64,000 nucleotides of DNA. It comes from Spirochaeta cellobiosiphila DSM 17781 (GTDB lineage: Bacteria; Spirochaetota; Spirochaetia; DSM-17781). Below the pieces are notes generated by a model, which ran no database searches, had not been told where the DNA came from, and was given only the letters and a program-made list of their open reading frames with translations. Position numbers and translations under genes: made by a program. Each line of letters starts with the position of its first letter. Within the stretch, counting starts at the first letter, position 1. The stretch spans positions 442,117 to 506,116 of the forward strand of contig NZ_KE384555.1 of the NCBI RefSeq assembly GCF_000426705.1. Reading direction: 5' to 3'. Below, piece after piece: positions 17,582-26,803 of this stretch.

Positions 17582-19666
17582 GTGAAGTTGGATATACGGA
17601 AAAATATATTAGTCATTAACAGTTTTATTCTAATCCTTATGCTAGGGGTCTCGTTTTTATTACTAAATGGTATCTTTACAGCCAAACAGGAATATGGGTT
17701 CTTCCTCGATACGATCAATCTAAAACAAAAGGATTTACTCCGTTCTGAAGAATTACTTACCAGAGCTGGTATGATACAGAAGGATTTTCTCCTAAAACCA
17801 TCAGAAGAACATCTGACGCAATTCAATGAATACCTATCTCAATCACATAACTTGTTGACGCAAATCTTAAAAATGGAAGAAAGGCTCACAGCCCAATGGA
17901 AGAGCTATACAACAAGGTCCGATACTTACAATCAACTGACACAAAAACTCAATGACTACCAAGAAAACTTCAAGGCTCTTTATGATCTACAGGTTCAAAA
18001 AGGGTTTACAGAAGATTTGGGACTTAGGGGGTATTTTCGTAATGCAGCCCATGAACTGGAAGCCATAATCGAACAATATAATCGGGATGCACTAATGATC
18101 CAGTATCTCATGATCAGACGACATGAAAAAGATTATCTTCTACGCCTAACAGATAAATATGCAGATCGTAATAAAGAGGCGACCTCTGAGATCTTGAACA
18201 GGATTTCAGAAAGTAATCTTCCTTTAAGTGTTAAAAATGAGATGAACACATCCATTAAGAACTATCAGCAGGGAATGGAAGATATCATTAACATCAATCA
18301 AAAAATCGACGTAACAGAAGAACAACTTACAGAAAGTCTCGTCAATCTCATACCGCTTTTCTCCAAGGAAGAACAATTTACAACTCAAATCTTAATAGAT
18401 AAGAGAACGGAACTGGATCTGTCCCTTGCCCAATATAGTCGAGTGGGACTCATAATAATAATTGTCGCTATCGTCATTGCCCTATTGGCTGTCATTAGAC
18501 TCTATACCCTGATATCCCATCCTATCAAAATCATAATGAAAGAAGTCAGTAACCTTGCTGAGGGTGATTTAAGAGATCCTCATACTTATTCCCGACCAGA
18601 TGAAATGGGTCACATAAGTACAGCCCTCTCTCAAGCTACCATATCTCTTAGAGAGCTCATCCAGCAAATAGGAACCATCACAGAGACAAGCCTGCAATTA
18701 AGTTATCATATTACCGATTCCACAACAGAGACGTCCTCTTCGATTACAGAAATCAGAGCAACCGTCGACTCCATCTACAAACAAATAACAAAGCTTAGTC
18801 AGGAAGTAAGTGAAAGTTATGAAGATTCTCTTCATATTAATGATTCAGTCAATAACCTTAATAACCTGGTAGCGGAACAATCGACTGCAGTTATCCAGGC
18901 CTCTGCTGCTATCGAACAAATGATGTCCTCTATTCAAAATGTGTCAACGATAACAAAACAGCGCTCAGAAGGATCTCAAAAATTAGAAGAATACACCCAT
19001 GAAGGATCGGATCTCATTAATGCTTCTAATGCCTCAATCGACAAAGTAGAACAAATGACAGACAGGATCGTAGACATCATTGGAGTCATAAACAACATTG
19101 CCGCCAATACCAATCTATTAGCTATGAATGCGGCCATTGAAGCAGCCCATGCGGGAGAATCGGGAAGAGGTTTCGCAGTAGTAGCTGAGGAAATCCGAAA
19201 ACTGGCGGAATCCAGTAGTGAGAATGCCAAGCTCATAACAACCCTGGTAAAAGATATTAATTTGGCCATCAAAGAAGCTGCCAACTCCTCTCAAAACAGT
19301 ATTGATTATTACAGCAAAATACAAAAGGAGGTTGTATTCCTAGTTCAATCCCTCATGGAAATATCTTCTACTATGTCTGAAATGTCGTCAGGAGGCAAAC
19401 AAGTTCTCACCGCTTCAGGAGAGCTCAAGGATTCTGTCACAAAGATATCAGAAGAAACGCAAATCATTGTAGATAGTACCCACAATATAAGCAAAACCCT
19501 TAACATGGGACAAACCTTGTCCCAGCAAAATCAGCAAGGAATCAATGAAATACTCCAAGGTGTTGATGAAATACAAAACGCGACATCAAGCCTCACCTCC
19601 CAGAGCCATACCAATGATAGTAACCTCAAGGAGCTCCAGGGCTTTGTATCCAAATTCAAAACATGA
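17582..19666 (+). CDS. Methyl-accepting chemotaxis protein with HBM-type sensor
   Basis: The 694-residue receptor starts at a GTG with AGGACAGGA upstream. It has an N-terminal membrane helix (residues of about 10-30) and an all-helical periplasmic region of about 250 residues that includes MIRRHEKDYLLRL, a signature of the helical bimodular (HBM) sensor domain. A second membrane helix near 285-310, a HAMP domain and a cytoplasmic signalling domain follow. The hairpin tip reads IAANTNLLAMNAAIEAAHAGESGRGFAVVAEEIRKLAE-like (core NLLAMNAAIEAAHAGE and GFAVVAEEIRKLA). HBM receptors studied elsewhere bind organic acids, but the ligand here is unknown. The gene is divergent from the EAL operon across 239 bases and ends 3 bases from the convergent glycosyltransferase-like gene. 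Confidence 0.92.
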   Translation: MKLDIRKNILVINSFILILMLGVSFLLLNGIFTAKQEYGFFLDTINLKQKDLLRSEELLTRAGMIQKDFLLKPSEEHLTQFNEYLSQSHNLLTQILKMEERLTAQWKSYTTRSDTYNQLTQKLNDYQENFKALYDLQVQKGFTEDLGLRGYFRNAAHELEAIIEQYNRDALMIQYLMIRRHEKDYLLRLTDKYADRNKEATSEILNRISESNLPLSVKNEMNTSIKNYQQGMEDIININQKIDVTEEQLTESLVNLIPLFSKEEQFTTQILIDKRTELDLSLAQYSRVGLIIIIVAIVIALLAVIRLYTLISHPIKIIMKEVSNLAEGDLRDPHTYSRPDEMGHISTALSQATISLRELIQQIGTITETSLQLSYHITDSTTETSSSITEIRATVDSIYKQITKLSQEVSESYEDSLHINDSVNNLNNLVAEQSTAVIQASAAIEQMMSSIQNVSTITKQRSEGSQKLEEYTHEGSDLINASNASIDKVEQMTDRIVDIIGVINNIAANTNLLAMNAAIEAAHAGESGRGFAVVAEEIRKLAESSSENAKLITTLVKDINLAIKEAANSSQNSIDYYSKIQKEVVFLVQSLMEISSTMSEMSSGGKQVLTASGELKDSVTKISEETQIIVDSTHNISKTLNMGQTLSQQNQQGINEILQGVDEIQNATSSLTSQSHTNDSNLKELQGFVSKFKT

Positions 19667-19669
19667 AAG

Positions 19670-20638
19670 TTATTCTTCTTTGTCCTTTATATTCAGAATT
19701 TCATCAACAAAATTATTGAACAATTCATCCACTTTTCCTTGAGAATTACGGTACATGTCTTTCATATCCTTTCTCAAGTCCAATAATCTTAACTTCAAAT
19801 GATCCTGAACATCATACATAGAGTCTGATGTAGTATGGAGACCTTTTAATATTCTCATCAAATCTTTTTTTAGGGACACCTTATCACTATGATAGCCAAA
19901 GTTCTCAATAGGCCGTAAGAATTTCCAGTTACCCGTATTATGAACCACCCGAATCAATTCTCCATTGGCATAGAAACGACCGTCCCTGATCTCCAACTTC
20001 GCTTGAGCTGTAGCAACAACATAGTTATAAGTTCTATCCACAGGAACAAAACCATTCTTATAAAGTAGATAATTAACAACTATCTGATCAGGACCGAATT
20101 TTGTTTTTTCCTTTATCATGGCATAAAGGGTTTTACCCAATTCTTCCATCTTATGAGCTGGTCCAATGAAGAAACCTGCATTAATCATCTCTTTACCGGT
20201 CAGAGTCTTCTTAATGGCGTCTTTGTCTTGCCTGGAAAAGAACTCATCTGTCAGAAAAATACTAAAACCACTCTTCAAGTCTTCCACGACAGCCCGGAAC
20301 TCCTGTGGTTGTTCCTCAATAAGAGGTTCCAGACTATCCTGAAAGATAATATCACCACCATCACTTACAATAACCTGATCATATCCGGGATGCTCTTCAA
20401 GATAATGAGCCATATCTCTAAAACGGATATTCACAACGTGTCCATCCTTCTGACAGGGAATGAGAATCACACCATGAGATTCCAGGTAAAAACGCTGAGC
20501 TATTGATAAACCATAGTCCAACACAGCTACATCAAGTTCAGTCAGGTCATTAGTTTCCTTAAGGGATTTAAACCAATGCTCTATAAGAAAATCACCGTAT
20601 TTTTTGTCAGATCCAGTAATAATGACATTTTTTTTCAT
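19670..20638 (-). CDS. Putative glycosyltransferase-like (GT-A fold) protein
   Basis: I do not recognise a named family for this 322-residue protein, but its layout resembles GT-A glycosyltransferases. It has an N-terminal strand VIITGSDKKYGDFL, the acidic motif VSDGGDIIFQDSLEP (Asp93 and Asp96) at the usual DxD place, then MINAGFFIGP, and DQIVVNYLLY, the late acidic region common in GT8-like enzymes. The last 60 residues are charged and helical, possibly a coiled coil. No signal peptide or membrane segment is seen. It lies downstream of the HAD and UgpB-like importer genes on the same strand, separated by 75 bases, and may be the last gene of that group. Confidence 0.6.
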   Translation of the reverse strand: MKKNVIITGSDKKYGDFLIEHWFKSLKETNDLTELDVAVLDYGLSIAQRFYLESHGVILIPCQKDGHVVNIRFRDMAHYLEEHPGYDQVIVSDGGDIIFQDSLEPLIEEQPQEFRAVVEDLKSGFSIFLTDEFFSRQDKDAIKKTLTGKEMINAGFFIGPAHKMEELGKTLYAMIKEKTKFGPDQIVVNYLLYKNGFVPVDRTYNYVVATAQAKLEIRDGRFYANGELIRVVHNTGNWKFLRPIENFGYHSDKVSLKKDLMRILKGLHTTSDSMYDVQDHLKLRLLDLRKDMKDMYRNSQGKVDELFNNFVDEILNIKDKEE

Positions 20639-20713
20639 ATAAACCTCTAAGTTCTTCTGGTGATATTAAGTTAAAAATATAGATTGAGGAAGTCAAGATT
20701 ACCCGATCCAAAG

Positions 20714-21442
20714 CTATTTGTATCCATCAAATAAAAGGAGAGAATCCAGGGGCTTCGCCGGATAAGGAGAGGTAACAGTATTAATCAAAGCTACTATGGA
20801 TTGAGGAAACATATGCTTCATCAGATTAGCATTGGCCGGTTCGTTTTCCACAGCTAGAACAACATCACCGATCTCTCCAATAGCTTCCAGAGCAATCTTC
20901 TTATATTCCAGATCAGCTGACAAAAAATCAGGTTTAAAGAAAAAGTAAGTGTTCGTGGTAGTAGGAAGAAGATTCGCTTCAAAGGAGTAGATAGTCCCCT
21001 CCTTCATTTGTGGAGCATCACGTCCTGTTAGGTACACAAGACTATAATCATGTTCAACAAACCAATCGAGGACTTTCTTCACCCCAGGATAGGGACGATC
21101 ATGTTTGACCCAGGCATTAGAAAAAAACCTTTCCCGCCAAAAGTCCAAAACCAGCATCTGCATCGTATCAGTCAAATCAGTATGAAGGGATACCGCATCG
21201 AGGATACTCCAACCGATATCACAAGGTTCAATCAAAGACATAAAAGGAGACAGAAAGTCAAAATAAAAAGCTGCTTCCTCAAGTATCTTATAATTACGAT
21301 AACAAGTGTCCATTATCGTACTGTCTATATCAAAAATAGCGATCTTGTTTTTACCATTAAGATCCAAATGCTGTTCCAACCAGGGGATGTCCATAATAAC
21401 AAGCTCTTTATTCTGAGGATTCAAAAGTATATTCTCCTTCAC
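20714..21442 (-). CDS. HAD-superfamily hydrolase
   Basis: This 242-residue protein shows HAD phosphatase motifs: motif I IAIFDIDSTIMDT with the DxD pair, motif II LVYLTGRDAP, a later Lys in the region YKKIALEAIG, and an acidic motif near VLAVENEPAN. It therefore probably removes phosphate from a small molecule or acts as a phosphomutase; the substrate is unknown. The start at 21442 overlaps the upstream 160-residue gene by 35 bases. An ATG at residue 17 (21394) would remove the overlap and still keep motif I. The gene sits downstream of a UgpB-like importer, so a phosphorylated imported compound is a reasonable but untested substrate. Confidence 0.8.
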   Translation of the reverse strand: MKENILLNPQNKELVIMDIPWLEQHLDLNGKNKIAIFDIDSTIMDTCYRNYKILEEAAFYFDFLSPFMSLIEPCDIGWSILDAVSLHTDLTDTMQMLVLDFWRERFFSNAWVKHDRPYPGVKKVLDWFVEHDYSLVYLTGRDAPQMKEGTIYSFEANLLPTTTNTYFFFKPDFLSADLEYKKIALEAIGEIGDVVLAVENEPANANLMKHMFPQSIVALINTVTSPYPAKPLDSLLLFDGYK

Positions 21443-21890
21443 TTACAATGATAGCGTGCTTTGTCCAGAACTGCAGAGATTCATCAATCTCTTCTAACTT
21501 TAATTGGGGATCATGGATCTCCCTGGGAGCCTTCTGACCGGGATAGAGGGTATGAATGTAAAAGACATCCTCTAACAGATACCCCCATAGACATAAGGTG
21601 GAAGTCAAAACCTTATCTCCCAACATTAGATGAGAAGGAATGCTTCTGTTTTTCCGATAAGCCCAAAAGCTTTTAGTATCAGCCCTATCTACAGTACCTA
21701 AACCAGTATACCCACAGTCTTTATCCAAATATAAATCATCATGGAACCACAGAGCTTCCTGTGTATCCTTCTGATGGGAAGCCCAATTATCCATACGTTC
21801 CTCAATATCAGATAGTAATTCATTGAGAGGAACAACAAAATCACTGGCATGAGCGTCTATATGATCAAAATCAATCCATTTCCATTTCAT
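21408..21890 (-). CDS. Hypothetical protein in the UgpB-like importer operon
   Basis: I do not recognise this 160-residue protein. It is acidic and rich in Trp, Asp and His (MKWKWIDFDHID at the start, EALWFHDDLYLDKDCGYTGLG in the middle), with no signal peptide or membrane segment. The conserved-looking patches are FHDDLY, RADTKSFWAYRK and LYPGQKAPREIHD. It starts 9 bases after the permease gene stop and overlaps the HAD gene, so it is very likely part of the operon and expressed. Function cannot be assigned. Confidence 0.65.
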   Translation of the reverse strand: MKWKWIDFDHIDAHASDFVVPLNELLSDIEERMDNWASHQKDTQEALWFHDDLYLDKDCGYTGLGTVDRADTKSFWAYRKNRSIPSHLMLGDKVLTSTLCLWGYLLEDVFYIHTLYPGQKAPREIHDPQLKLEEIDESLQFWTKHAIIVSEGEYTFESSE

Positions 21891-21899
21891 AATTCTTTC

Positions 21900-22721
21900 C
21901 TATTTGATACCTGAGTTCATGTAGCCTTCCATAAAGCGCTTCTGGAAGATAAAGAAAAGGACCAATAAAGGCAAGGCGACAATCAGAGTCGCAGCCGACA
22001 TAAGCCCCCACTGGGCTCCCACTTCCCCTAATTGGGTAAAGCGAACAAGTCCAGCCGTCAAAGGACGGGATTTATCGCTTTGGGTAATAATCATGGGCCA
22101 CAGCAAATCATTCCAATGCCAATTAATGGTCGATATGGAAAAAGCCACCAGAGAAGACTTGGCCATAGGAAGATAGACATGCCACAGAATTTGATACCAG
22201 TGACAACCATCCACTAACGCGGCATCACCATAGTCTTTAGGAATACCCAAAAACGTCTGGCGCAGGAGAAAAGTTCCAAAAGCACTGCCCCAGAAAGGCA
22301 CAGCCATAGCCCCTAGAGAATCATACAACCCCAGAACCCTGATGGTTTGAAAATTCGGAACCAGTAAGGCCACTGTGGGGATCATCATCTGAGTCAAAAT
22401 CAAAACAAATAATATCCTATCCCCTTTGAACTTATAAAAAGCAAAGCCAAAAGCAGCTAAACTACTAAACAGCAACTGAACAACTAAGACCATCAAAACC
22501 ATGAGAACAGTATTACGAAAATACAACCCAAAAGGAGCCAGAGAAAGGGCCCGTTTATAATTTGCCAAGCTCAGGGCAGAACCGAACCAGACCTGGCCTC
22601 TTGTAAAAGCTTCCATAGGAGGACGCAAACTGGCAATAAGGGCCCATACCACAGGAACAGACCATATCACAACCACCACTAAAGCAGGGATCCACAGGAA
22701 TAACCACTTATTCTTAGTCAT
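21900..22721 (-). CDS. ABC transporter permease, MalG/UgpE type
   Basis: This is an inner-membrane subunit of a carbohydrate-type (CUT1) ABC importer, about 273 residues with six predicted helices. The EAA loop reads DAALVDGCHWYQILWHVYLPMAKSS (key part DAALVDGC and LPMAKSS), which contacts the ATPase. I start it at the ATG at 22721 because AAGGAG lies six bases upstream; an ATG at 22742 is in frame but has no ribosome site. The start overlaps the stop of the partner permease by 8 bases. No ATPase gene is nearby, so a shared MsmK-like ATPase from elsewhere probably drives it. Confidence 0.92.
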   Translation of the reverse strand: MTKNKWLFLWIPALVVVVIWSVPVVWALIASLRPPMEAFTRGQVWFGSALSLANYKRALSLAPFGLYFRNTVLMVLMVLVVQLLFSSLAAFGFAFYKFKGDRILFVLILTQMMIPTVALLVPNFQTIRVLGLYDSLGAMAVPFWGSAFGTFLLRQTFLGIPKDYGDAALVDGCHWYQILWHVYLPMAKSSLVAFSISTINWHWNDLLWPMIITQSDKSRPLTAGLVRFTQLGEVGAQWGLMSAATLIVALPLLVLFFIFQKRFMEGYMNSGIK

Positions 22722-23598
22722 GGATAACTCCTTTTCTCTCATTAAAAAGGAGGTTGGATATGGTAAATACCAGAAGAAACAGAATAAGAATAACTGTTAT
22801 AGCAGAAGACTTGCCTACATTAAGATTCTCAAAACGTTCCTGCCATAGATCATAGAGTAATAAACTACTCTTGTTGCTAGGGCCTCCTGAAGTGATGACT
22901 ATCACATGGTCTACCATTCTAAAGGCTCCCACCATAGCGATAGTCGAAACAAACAGAGTGGTTCGTCTCATTAAAGGCAGGGTAAACTTGAAAAAAACAA
23001 CAAAGGGATGGGCCCCTTCCAATCTAAGCGCTTCATAGACATCTTTAGGAAGATTCTGGAGACCTGCCAAAAAATAAATCATATAAAACCCAGCATCCTT
23101 CCAGAAAGCCACAATCACCAGACTAAACAAGGCTAATTGGGGATTACTGGACCAATTCTGAGGCCCTCCATAACCGAGGGATGAGAGGAAACTATTAAAT
23201 AACCCATACCCGGGGGTAAAGAAGAACAGCCAAATCGTCGCCGCTGATACAGCTGGCAAAATCGTAGGATGGAAGATAGCAATCCTGAAAGGAGCAAACT
23301 TCTTAGGACGAAGCCAAAGGGCAAACAAAAAGGAGACCACAATGGTGAGGGGAACCAAAATAATCGTATAGACCAAGGTATTAACAATGATCTGCTGAAA
23401 ATCAGCACTACTAAAAAGTTCATGATAATTCCCTAAACCATAAAACCGGGGAGTCCTGTATTTTAGGATGTTCAAGCGGTGATGATAAAAACTACCGATA
23501 ACACTGGCAATGGTGGGATATATAGTAAACACTGCTACAAATACTAATGTAGGTGCCACTAGTAAATAAGGGAGAAGTCCCGCTCTTTTTTTATGCAT
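22714..23598 (-). CDS. ABC transporter permease, MalF/UgpA type
   Basis: This 294-residue protein is the first permease of the importer. It has six hydrophobic segments, an N-terminal LLPYLLVAPTLVFVAVFTIYPT typical of UgpA/MalF, and the EAA loop KDVYEALRLEGAHPFVVFFKFTLPL (key part YEALRLEGA). It follows the binding-protein gene after a 63-base spacer that contains a perfect hairpin, which would lower its expression relative to the binding protein. It pairs with the downstream MalG-type permease. Confidence 0.93.
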   Translation of the reverse strand: MHKKRAGLLPYLLVAPTLVFVAVFTIYPTIASVIGSFYHHRLNILKYRTPRFYGLGNYHELFSSADFQQIIVNTLVYTIILVPLTIVVSFLFALWLRPKKFAPFRIAIFHPTILPAVSAATIWLFFFTPGYGLFNSFLSSLGYGGPQNWSSNPQLALFSLVIVAFWKDAGFYMIYFLAGLQNLPKDVYEALRLEGAHPFVVFFKFTLPLMRRTTLFVSTIAMVGAFRMVDHVIVITSGGPSNKSSLLLYDLWQERFENLNVGKSSAITVILILFLLVFTISNLLFNERKGVIHD

Positions 23599-23623
23599 GC
23601 AAAGGCTCCTTATAACAATGAAA

Positions 23624-23647
23624 AGTCCAGAGGTACCCCTCTGGACT
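23624..23647 (-). promoter_or_regulatory. Intercistronic hairpin after the UgpB-like gene
   Basis: AGTCCAGAGG and CCTCTGGACT form a perfect 10-bp stem around a TACC loop between the binding-protein stop and the permease start. There is no T run on the reading strand. Such hairpins usually stabilise the upstream mRNA or cause partial termination, keeping binding protein in excess. Confidence 0.75.
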
Positions 23648-23661
23648 ACTATCTAAATAAA

Positions 23662-24969
23662 TTATTGAAAATCCACTAATGCAGCGTCAGCTTCTTCCTG
23701 AGCCTTAGCCATAGCTTCTTCGGGAGTCATTTCTCCATTGAAAGCCGCCTGGATATAATTGTGGAAAATACTTCGTACCTCTCCCAAGTTCTGAAGAGCC
23801 ATTTCCTTACCAGCCTGAGCTAAAACATTTTGGACATCTAATACTTGGGGATGGTCTGCCACATAAGCCTTCATAGCCTCTTCTTCCATGGAACTCTTAC
23901 GGGAAGCAACATAACCAGTTGCTATAGAGAAATCAGCAGCCCGAGAGGGTGCCGTCAGGAAGAGGGCAAAATCAAAAGCAGCCTTCTTCTCAGCTTCTGA
24001 CATACCGCTAATCATATAAATGTTACCCCCTCCAGGAACGCTGAAATAACCGCCTTTTTCCCCTGGGACTCCCATAACACCAACTTTGAACTTAGCCTGA
24101 CTAAGAACACCGGACAAACTACCGGAACTCTGAACAATCATAGCAGTATTACCAGATACAAAATTAGGAACGACATTTCCCCAGGACACCTGTACCCCTT
24201 GAGGCATAGCACCATAATCAGCTGATAAACTATTATAGTATTTGATGGCTTTGATCACATCAGCATTATCAAAGTACACTTTGTCGTCTTCATCACCGAC
24301 GATGTTTTGTCCCGCACCAATAGCTAGAGGCTGGAACACCCAGTAAGGCCAACCAGTAGGCCATTCCAATCCCCATCTCGTAACACTGTCCCCTTCTTTG
24401 ACTGTTAAAGCCTGGGCTGTCTCAGCCAAAGACTTCCAGTCCTTAGGAACAGCAAGTCCTTTCTCTGCTAACAAATCGGCATTGTAATAAAGAACCACAG
24501 CACTTCTTTGAAAAGGAAGACTCCAAACATCATCCATATAGTAGGAGTTCTCCATAAAAGCAGGAAGGAAGTCTTTCATTTCTGAAGACTTTAGCTTCTT
24601 CGTATAGGGAGTCATGGGCTCAATGTATTGGGCATTAGCCAGATCAAATAGATCAGTAGCCAACATCACAGCTAAAGAAGGAGCCTCACCACCACCATCA
24701 ATGGTAGTCTGGATCATCGTTTTTACATCCGTATAACCACCAGAATAAATCAAATCAATCTTCACATTGGGATGTTGATCCATATATTCCTTTGCATAGC
24801 CATTCAATAACTCTGTTATGGGAGCATCCACTGCTATAGGGAAGGCCATACTGATGATGACAGGTTGATTTGAATCTTCAGTTTTTTGTCCATTACCAAA
24901 GATATTCCAAGTAACACCGCTCAATAACATAAAGACGGTTAAATAGATCACGATTCCTTTTTTCGGCAT
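23662..24969 (-). CDS. ABC transporter substrate-binding protein, UgpB-like
   Basis: The protein of about 435 residues captures the substrate in the periplasm. It has an N-terminal signal sequence (IVIYLTVFMLLSGV) without a lipobox cysteine. The mature chain follows the UgpB / CUT1 binding-protein plan: an LNGYAKEYMDQHPNVKIDLIYSGGYTD start, the middle SLPFQRSAVVLYYNADLLAEKGL segment, then IVQSSGSLSGV, VPGGGNIYMI and ATGYVASRKSS. The last three correspond in order to the SSGS, GG and TGY sites that hold glycerol-3-phosphate in UgpB, so a phosphorylated glycerol derivative is possible but unproven. I prefer the second of two adjacent ATGs because it gives proper spacing to AAAGGAGG. It follows the RpiR gene by 24 bases. 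Confidence 0.88.
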   Translation of the reverse strand: MPKKGIVIYLTVFMLLSGVTWNIFGNGQKTEDSNQPVIISMAFPIAVDAPITELLNGYAKEYMDQHPNVKIDLIYSGGYTDVKTMIQTTIDGGGEAPSLAVMLATDLFDLANAQYIEPMTPYTKKLKSSEMKDFLPAFMENSYYMDDVWSLPFQRSAVVLYYNADLLAEKGLAVPKDWKSLAETAQALTVKEGDSVTRWGLEWPTGWPYWVFQPLAIGAGQNIVGDEDDKVYFDNADVIKAIKYYNSLSADYGAMPQGVQVSWGNVVPNFVSGNTAMIVQSSGSLSGVLSQAKFKVGVMGVPGEKGGYFSVPGGGNIYMISGMSEAEKKAAFDFALFLTAPSRAADFSIATGYVASRKSSMEEEAMKAYVADHPQVLDVQNVLAQAGKEMALQNLGEVRSIFHNYIQAAFNGEMTPEEAMAKAQEEADAALVDFQ

Positions 24970-24993
24970 CATATCCTCCTTTGCCGTAATTTC

Positions 24994-25842
24994 TTATTTA
25001 ATACCCCGACCCCACTGGTTTCGGGATTCTTCCAACTGATTAAGAGACTCTTTAATATGTTCTTCATTGTGGAACTCATAAGTGAGTAGTAACAAATGGG
25101 CAAAATGCATGGGTAAGGCCATACTGTTTTTAAAATTAAGCTCCCCCCTGGATATATGGAAAAAGAACTTCGCCTTATCCACATAGTCCGGATGGATGGT
25201 TCCGGATATTAACGTTACTGAAATGTTTCGCCTATCCAAATACCCTAGTACCTTCCGCAACCAAATATCATCATCGTTATAATGGAAGATAATCACCATA
25301 TCCCCGGTATGGGCCGGGTGAAGATTATCCAGCCAATGGGCATGATCCTGGCTAAGCAATTGAGCCTGAAAACCATAACGTCGTAATCGCTGGGCCAGAT
25401 AGTCTGCGGGATATTTACCAGTACCCTCACCTACTATAAATAAGGAAGATCTCTCATTAAGATCCTTGATAAAATCTTCCAATCTATGCCTGTCAAGGCT
25501 CATTTCCATCCGTTCCAGAGAACGAATCTCCACGGCTACAGCTTCTGTAATAAGTTCATGGGGAGTCTTAATACGGTCATACACATTCTGACTAGCCTTA
25601 AAGGAATCGATTTGAGAAGCAAAAAAGGAGTCTACCCCATTCTGCATACTCCTGTAATCTTTATATTCAAGTTTTCTAAAACAATTAATAATCACAGGTT
25701 TACTTACAGAAGCGGCTTCCCCTAATTCTGATAAGGTGAGGCGTACCGCTTTATCAGGATTCTGATTAATATAAGTAATCAGCTCTTCCTCTGTTCTACT
25801 CAATAATCCTTCACTTTTTTTTAATCGTTCTAACCAGGACAT
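24994..25842 (-). CDS. RpiR/MurR-family transcriptional regulator with SIS domain
   Basis: The 282-residue protein has an N-terminal helix-turn-helix (TLSELGEAASVSKPVIINCFRKLEYKDYRSMQ, key part SVSKPVIINCFRKL) and a C-terminal SIS domain (SLFIVGEGTGKYPADYLAQRL near residue 125, then DMVIIFHYNDDD). SIS domains bind phosphosugars, so the regulator probably responds to a sugar phosphate or similar. It is the first gene of the minus-strand cluster and most likely controls the UgpB-like importer directly downstream. The usual SIS serine run is changed to FHYNDDD at the end of the second strand, which may alter ligand choice. Confidence 0.9.
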   Translation of the reverse strand: MSWLERLKKSEGLLSRTEEELITYINQNPDKAVRLTLSELGEAASVSKPVIINCFRKLEYKDYRSMQNGVDSFFASQIDSFKASQNVYDRIKTPHELITEAVAVEIRSLERMEMSLDRHRLEDFIKDLNERSSLFIVGEGTGKYPADYLAQRLRRYGFQAQLLSQDHAHWLDNLHPAHTGDMVIIFHYNDDDIWLRKVLGYLDRRNISVTLISGTIHPDYVDKAKFFFHISRGELNFKNSMALPMHFAHLLLLTYEFHNEEHIKESLNQLEESRNQWGRGIK

Positions 25843-25967
25843 GAATACTCCCCAGGACCTATCTAGTCAATTATTCCATATCATAATGACTATCTACCTT
25901 TAATTTATCTCTCTTATGGGATCATAAAGTCAATCTGTTAGGATTTAATTAACCTTTTGTTATGACT

Positions 25968-25995
25968 TTTACAAAGTTTTCACTTTTTCTATAAT
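25968..25995 (+). promoter_or_regulatory. Sigma-70-type promoter of the YoaK-like gene
   Basis: TTTACA at 25968-25973 and TATAAT at 25990-25995 are spaced by 16 bases, 26 bases ahead of the TTG start codon of the YoaK-like gene. Confidence 0.7.
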
Positions 25996-26021
25996 GGTTT
26001 TTATAATAATGAGGTTATCCA

Positions 26022-26675
26022 TTGCATAAAGCTCACGAACATTTAATGATTGGCGTCTTCCTATCCCTTTTAGGAGGTTTTCTTGATGCCTATACCTATG
26101 TCCTAAAAGATGGGGTGTTTGCTAATGCCCAAACGGGGAATCTGGTCTTACTCTCCCTATCCGTTCTCAGTGGTCACTTATCAAACATTATCAAGTACTT
26201 AATCCCTATTTTAATGTTCGCCCTGGGGATCTTCCTTTCAGAAGTCTTAAAAGGGCATAAACGATGGCTGGAAAATAACCAGGGAATCAAGTTAGTCATT
26301 CTCTTTGAGGCTATTCTTATTGTGATTATTGCCCTCTTAGGTCCCTGGGTGAATCATTCTGTCATCAACTCAACCATTTCCTTTCTGGCAGCCGTACAGG
26401 TCGCTAACTTTAACAAGATTAAAGGAAGCCCCATTGCCACAACTATGATAACCGGGAATCTGCGAAGTACCATGACAGGTCTGGCTCACTATCTACAGAC
26501 AAAGGATCGGCAATATATAGAACAAGTGGGAACCTACCTAGTGGTTATCTTAACCTTTGCTCTGGGAGCGGTCTTAGGGGGAAGTTTAAGTCATCTTTGG
26601 CAGGACAAGGCCATACTCGTAGGCCTGGTTTTTCTTCTGGGAGCCTATATAATCCTGTTAAAAGAAGAAAAATAG
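26022..26675 (+). CDS. YoaK-family (DUF1275) membrane protein
   Basis: The 217-residue integral membrane protein has about six hydrophobic segments and the DUF1275 hallmark near its N-terminus, GGFLDAYTYVLKDGVFANAQTGNLVLL, of which GFLDAY and ANAQTGNLV are diagnostic. The second half has VQVANFNKIKGSPIATTMITGNLRS, also typical. The biochemical role of the family is not established. The start is a TTG with GAGG upstream, and a good promoter lies just before it. It stands alone on the plus strand, divergent from the RpiR operon. Confidence 0.85.
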   Translation: MHKAHEHLMIGVFLSLLGGFLDAYTYVLKDGVFANAQTGNLVLLSLSVLSGHLSNIIKYLIPILMFALGIFLSEVLKGHKRWLENNQGIKLVILFEAILIVIIALLGPWVNHSVINSTISFLAAVQVANFNKIKGSPIATTMITGNLRSTMTGLAHYLQTKDRQYIEQVGTYLVVILTFALGAVLGGSLSHLWQDKAILVGLVFLLGAYIILLKEEK

Positions 26676-26725
26676 CAGAATATGACCATTCTTCGATATT
26701 TTTATATAGATATATATAACACCTC

Positions 26726-26753
26726 TTGTAAGAATTGAACCATCTGCTATACT
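26726..26753 (+). promoter_or_regulatory. Sigma-70-type promoter of the small lipoprotein gene
   Basis: TTGTAA at 26726-26731 and TATACT at 26748-26753 are spaced by 16 bases, about 50 bases ahead of the ATG, which is itself preceded by CTGGAGGAAAC. Confidence 0.65.
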
Positions 26754-26803
26754 TCTAATAGTGTACTAACACATATTTTCAAAGATAAGTCTGGAGGAAA
26801 CTT

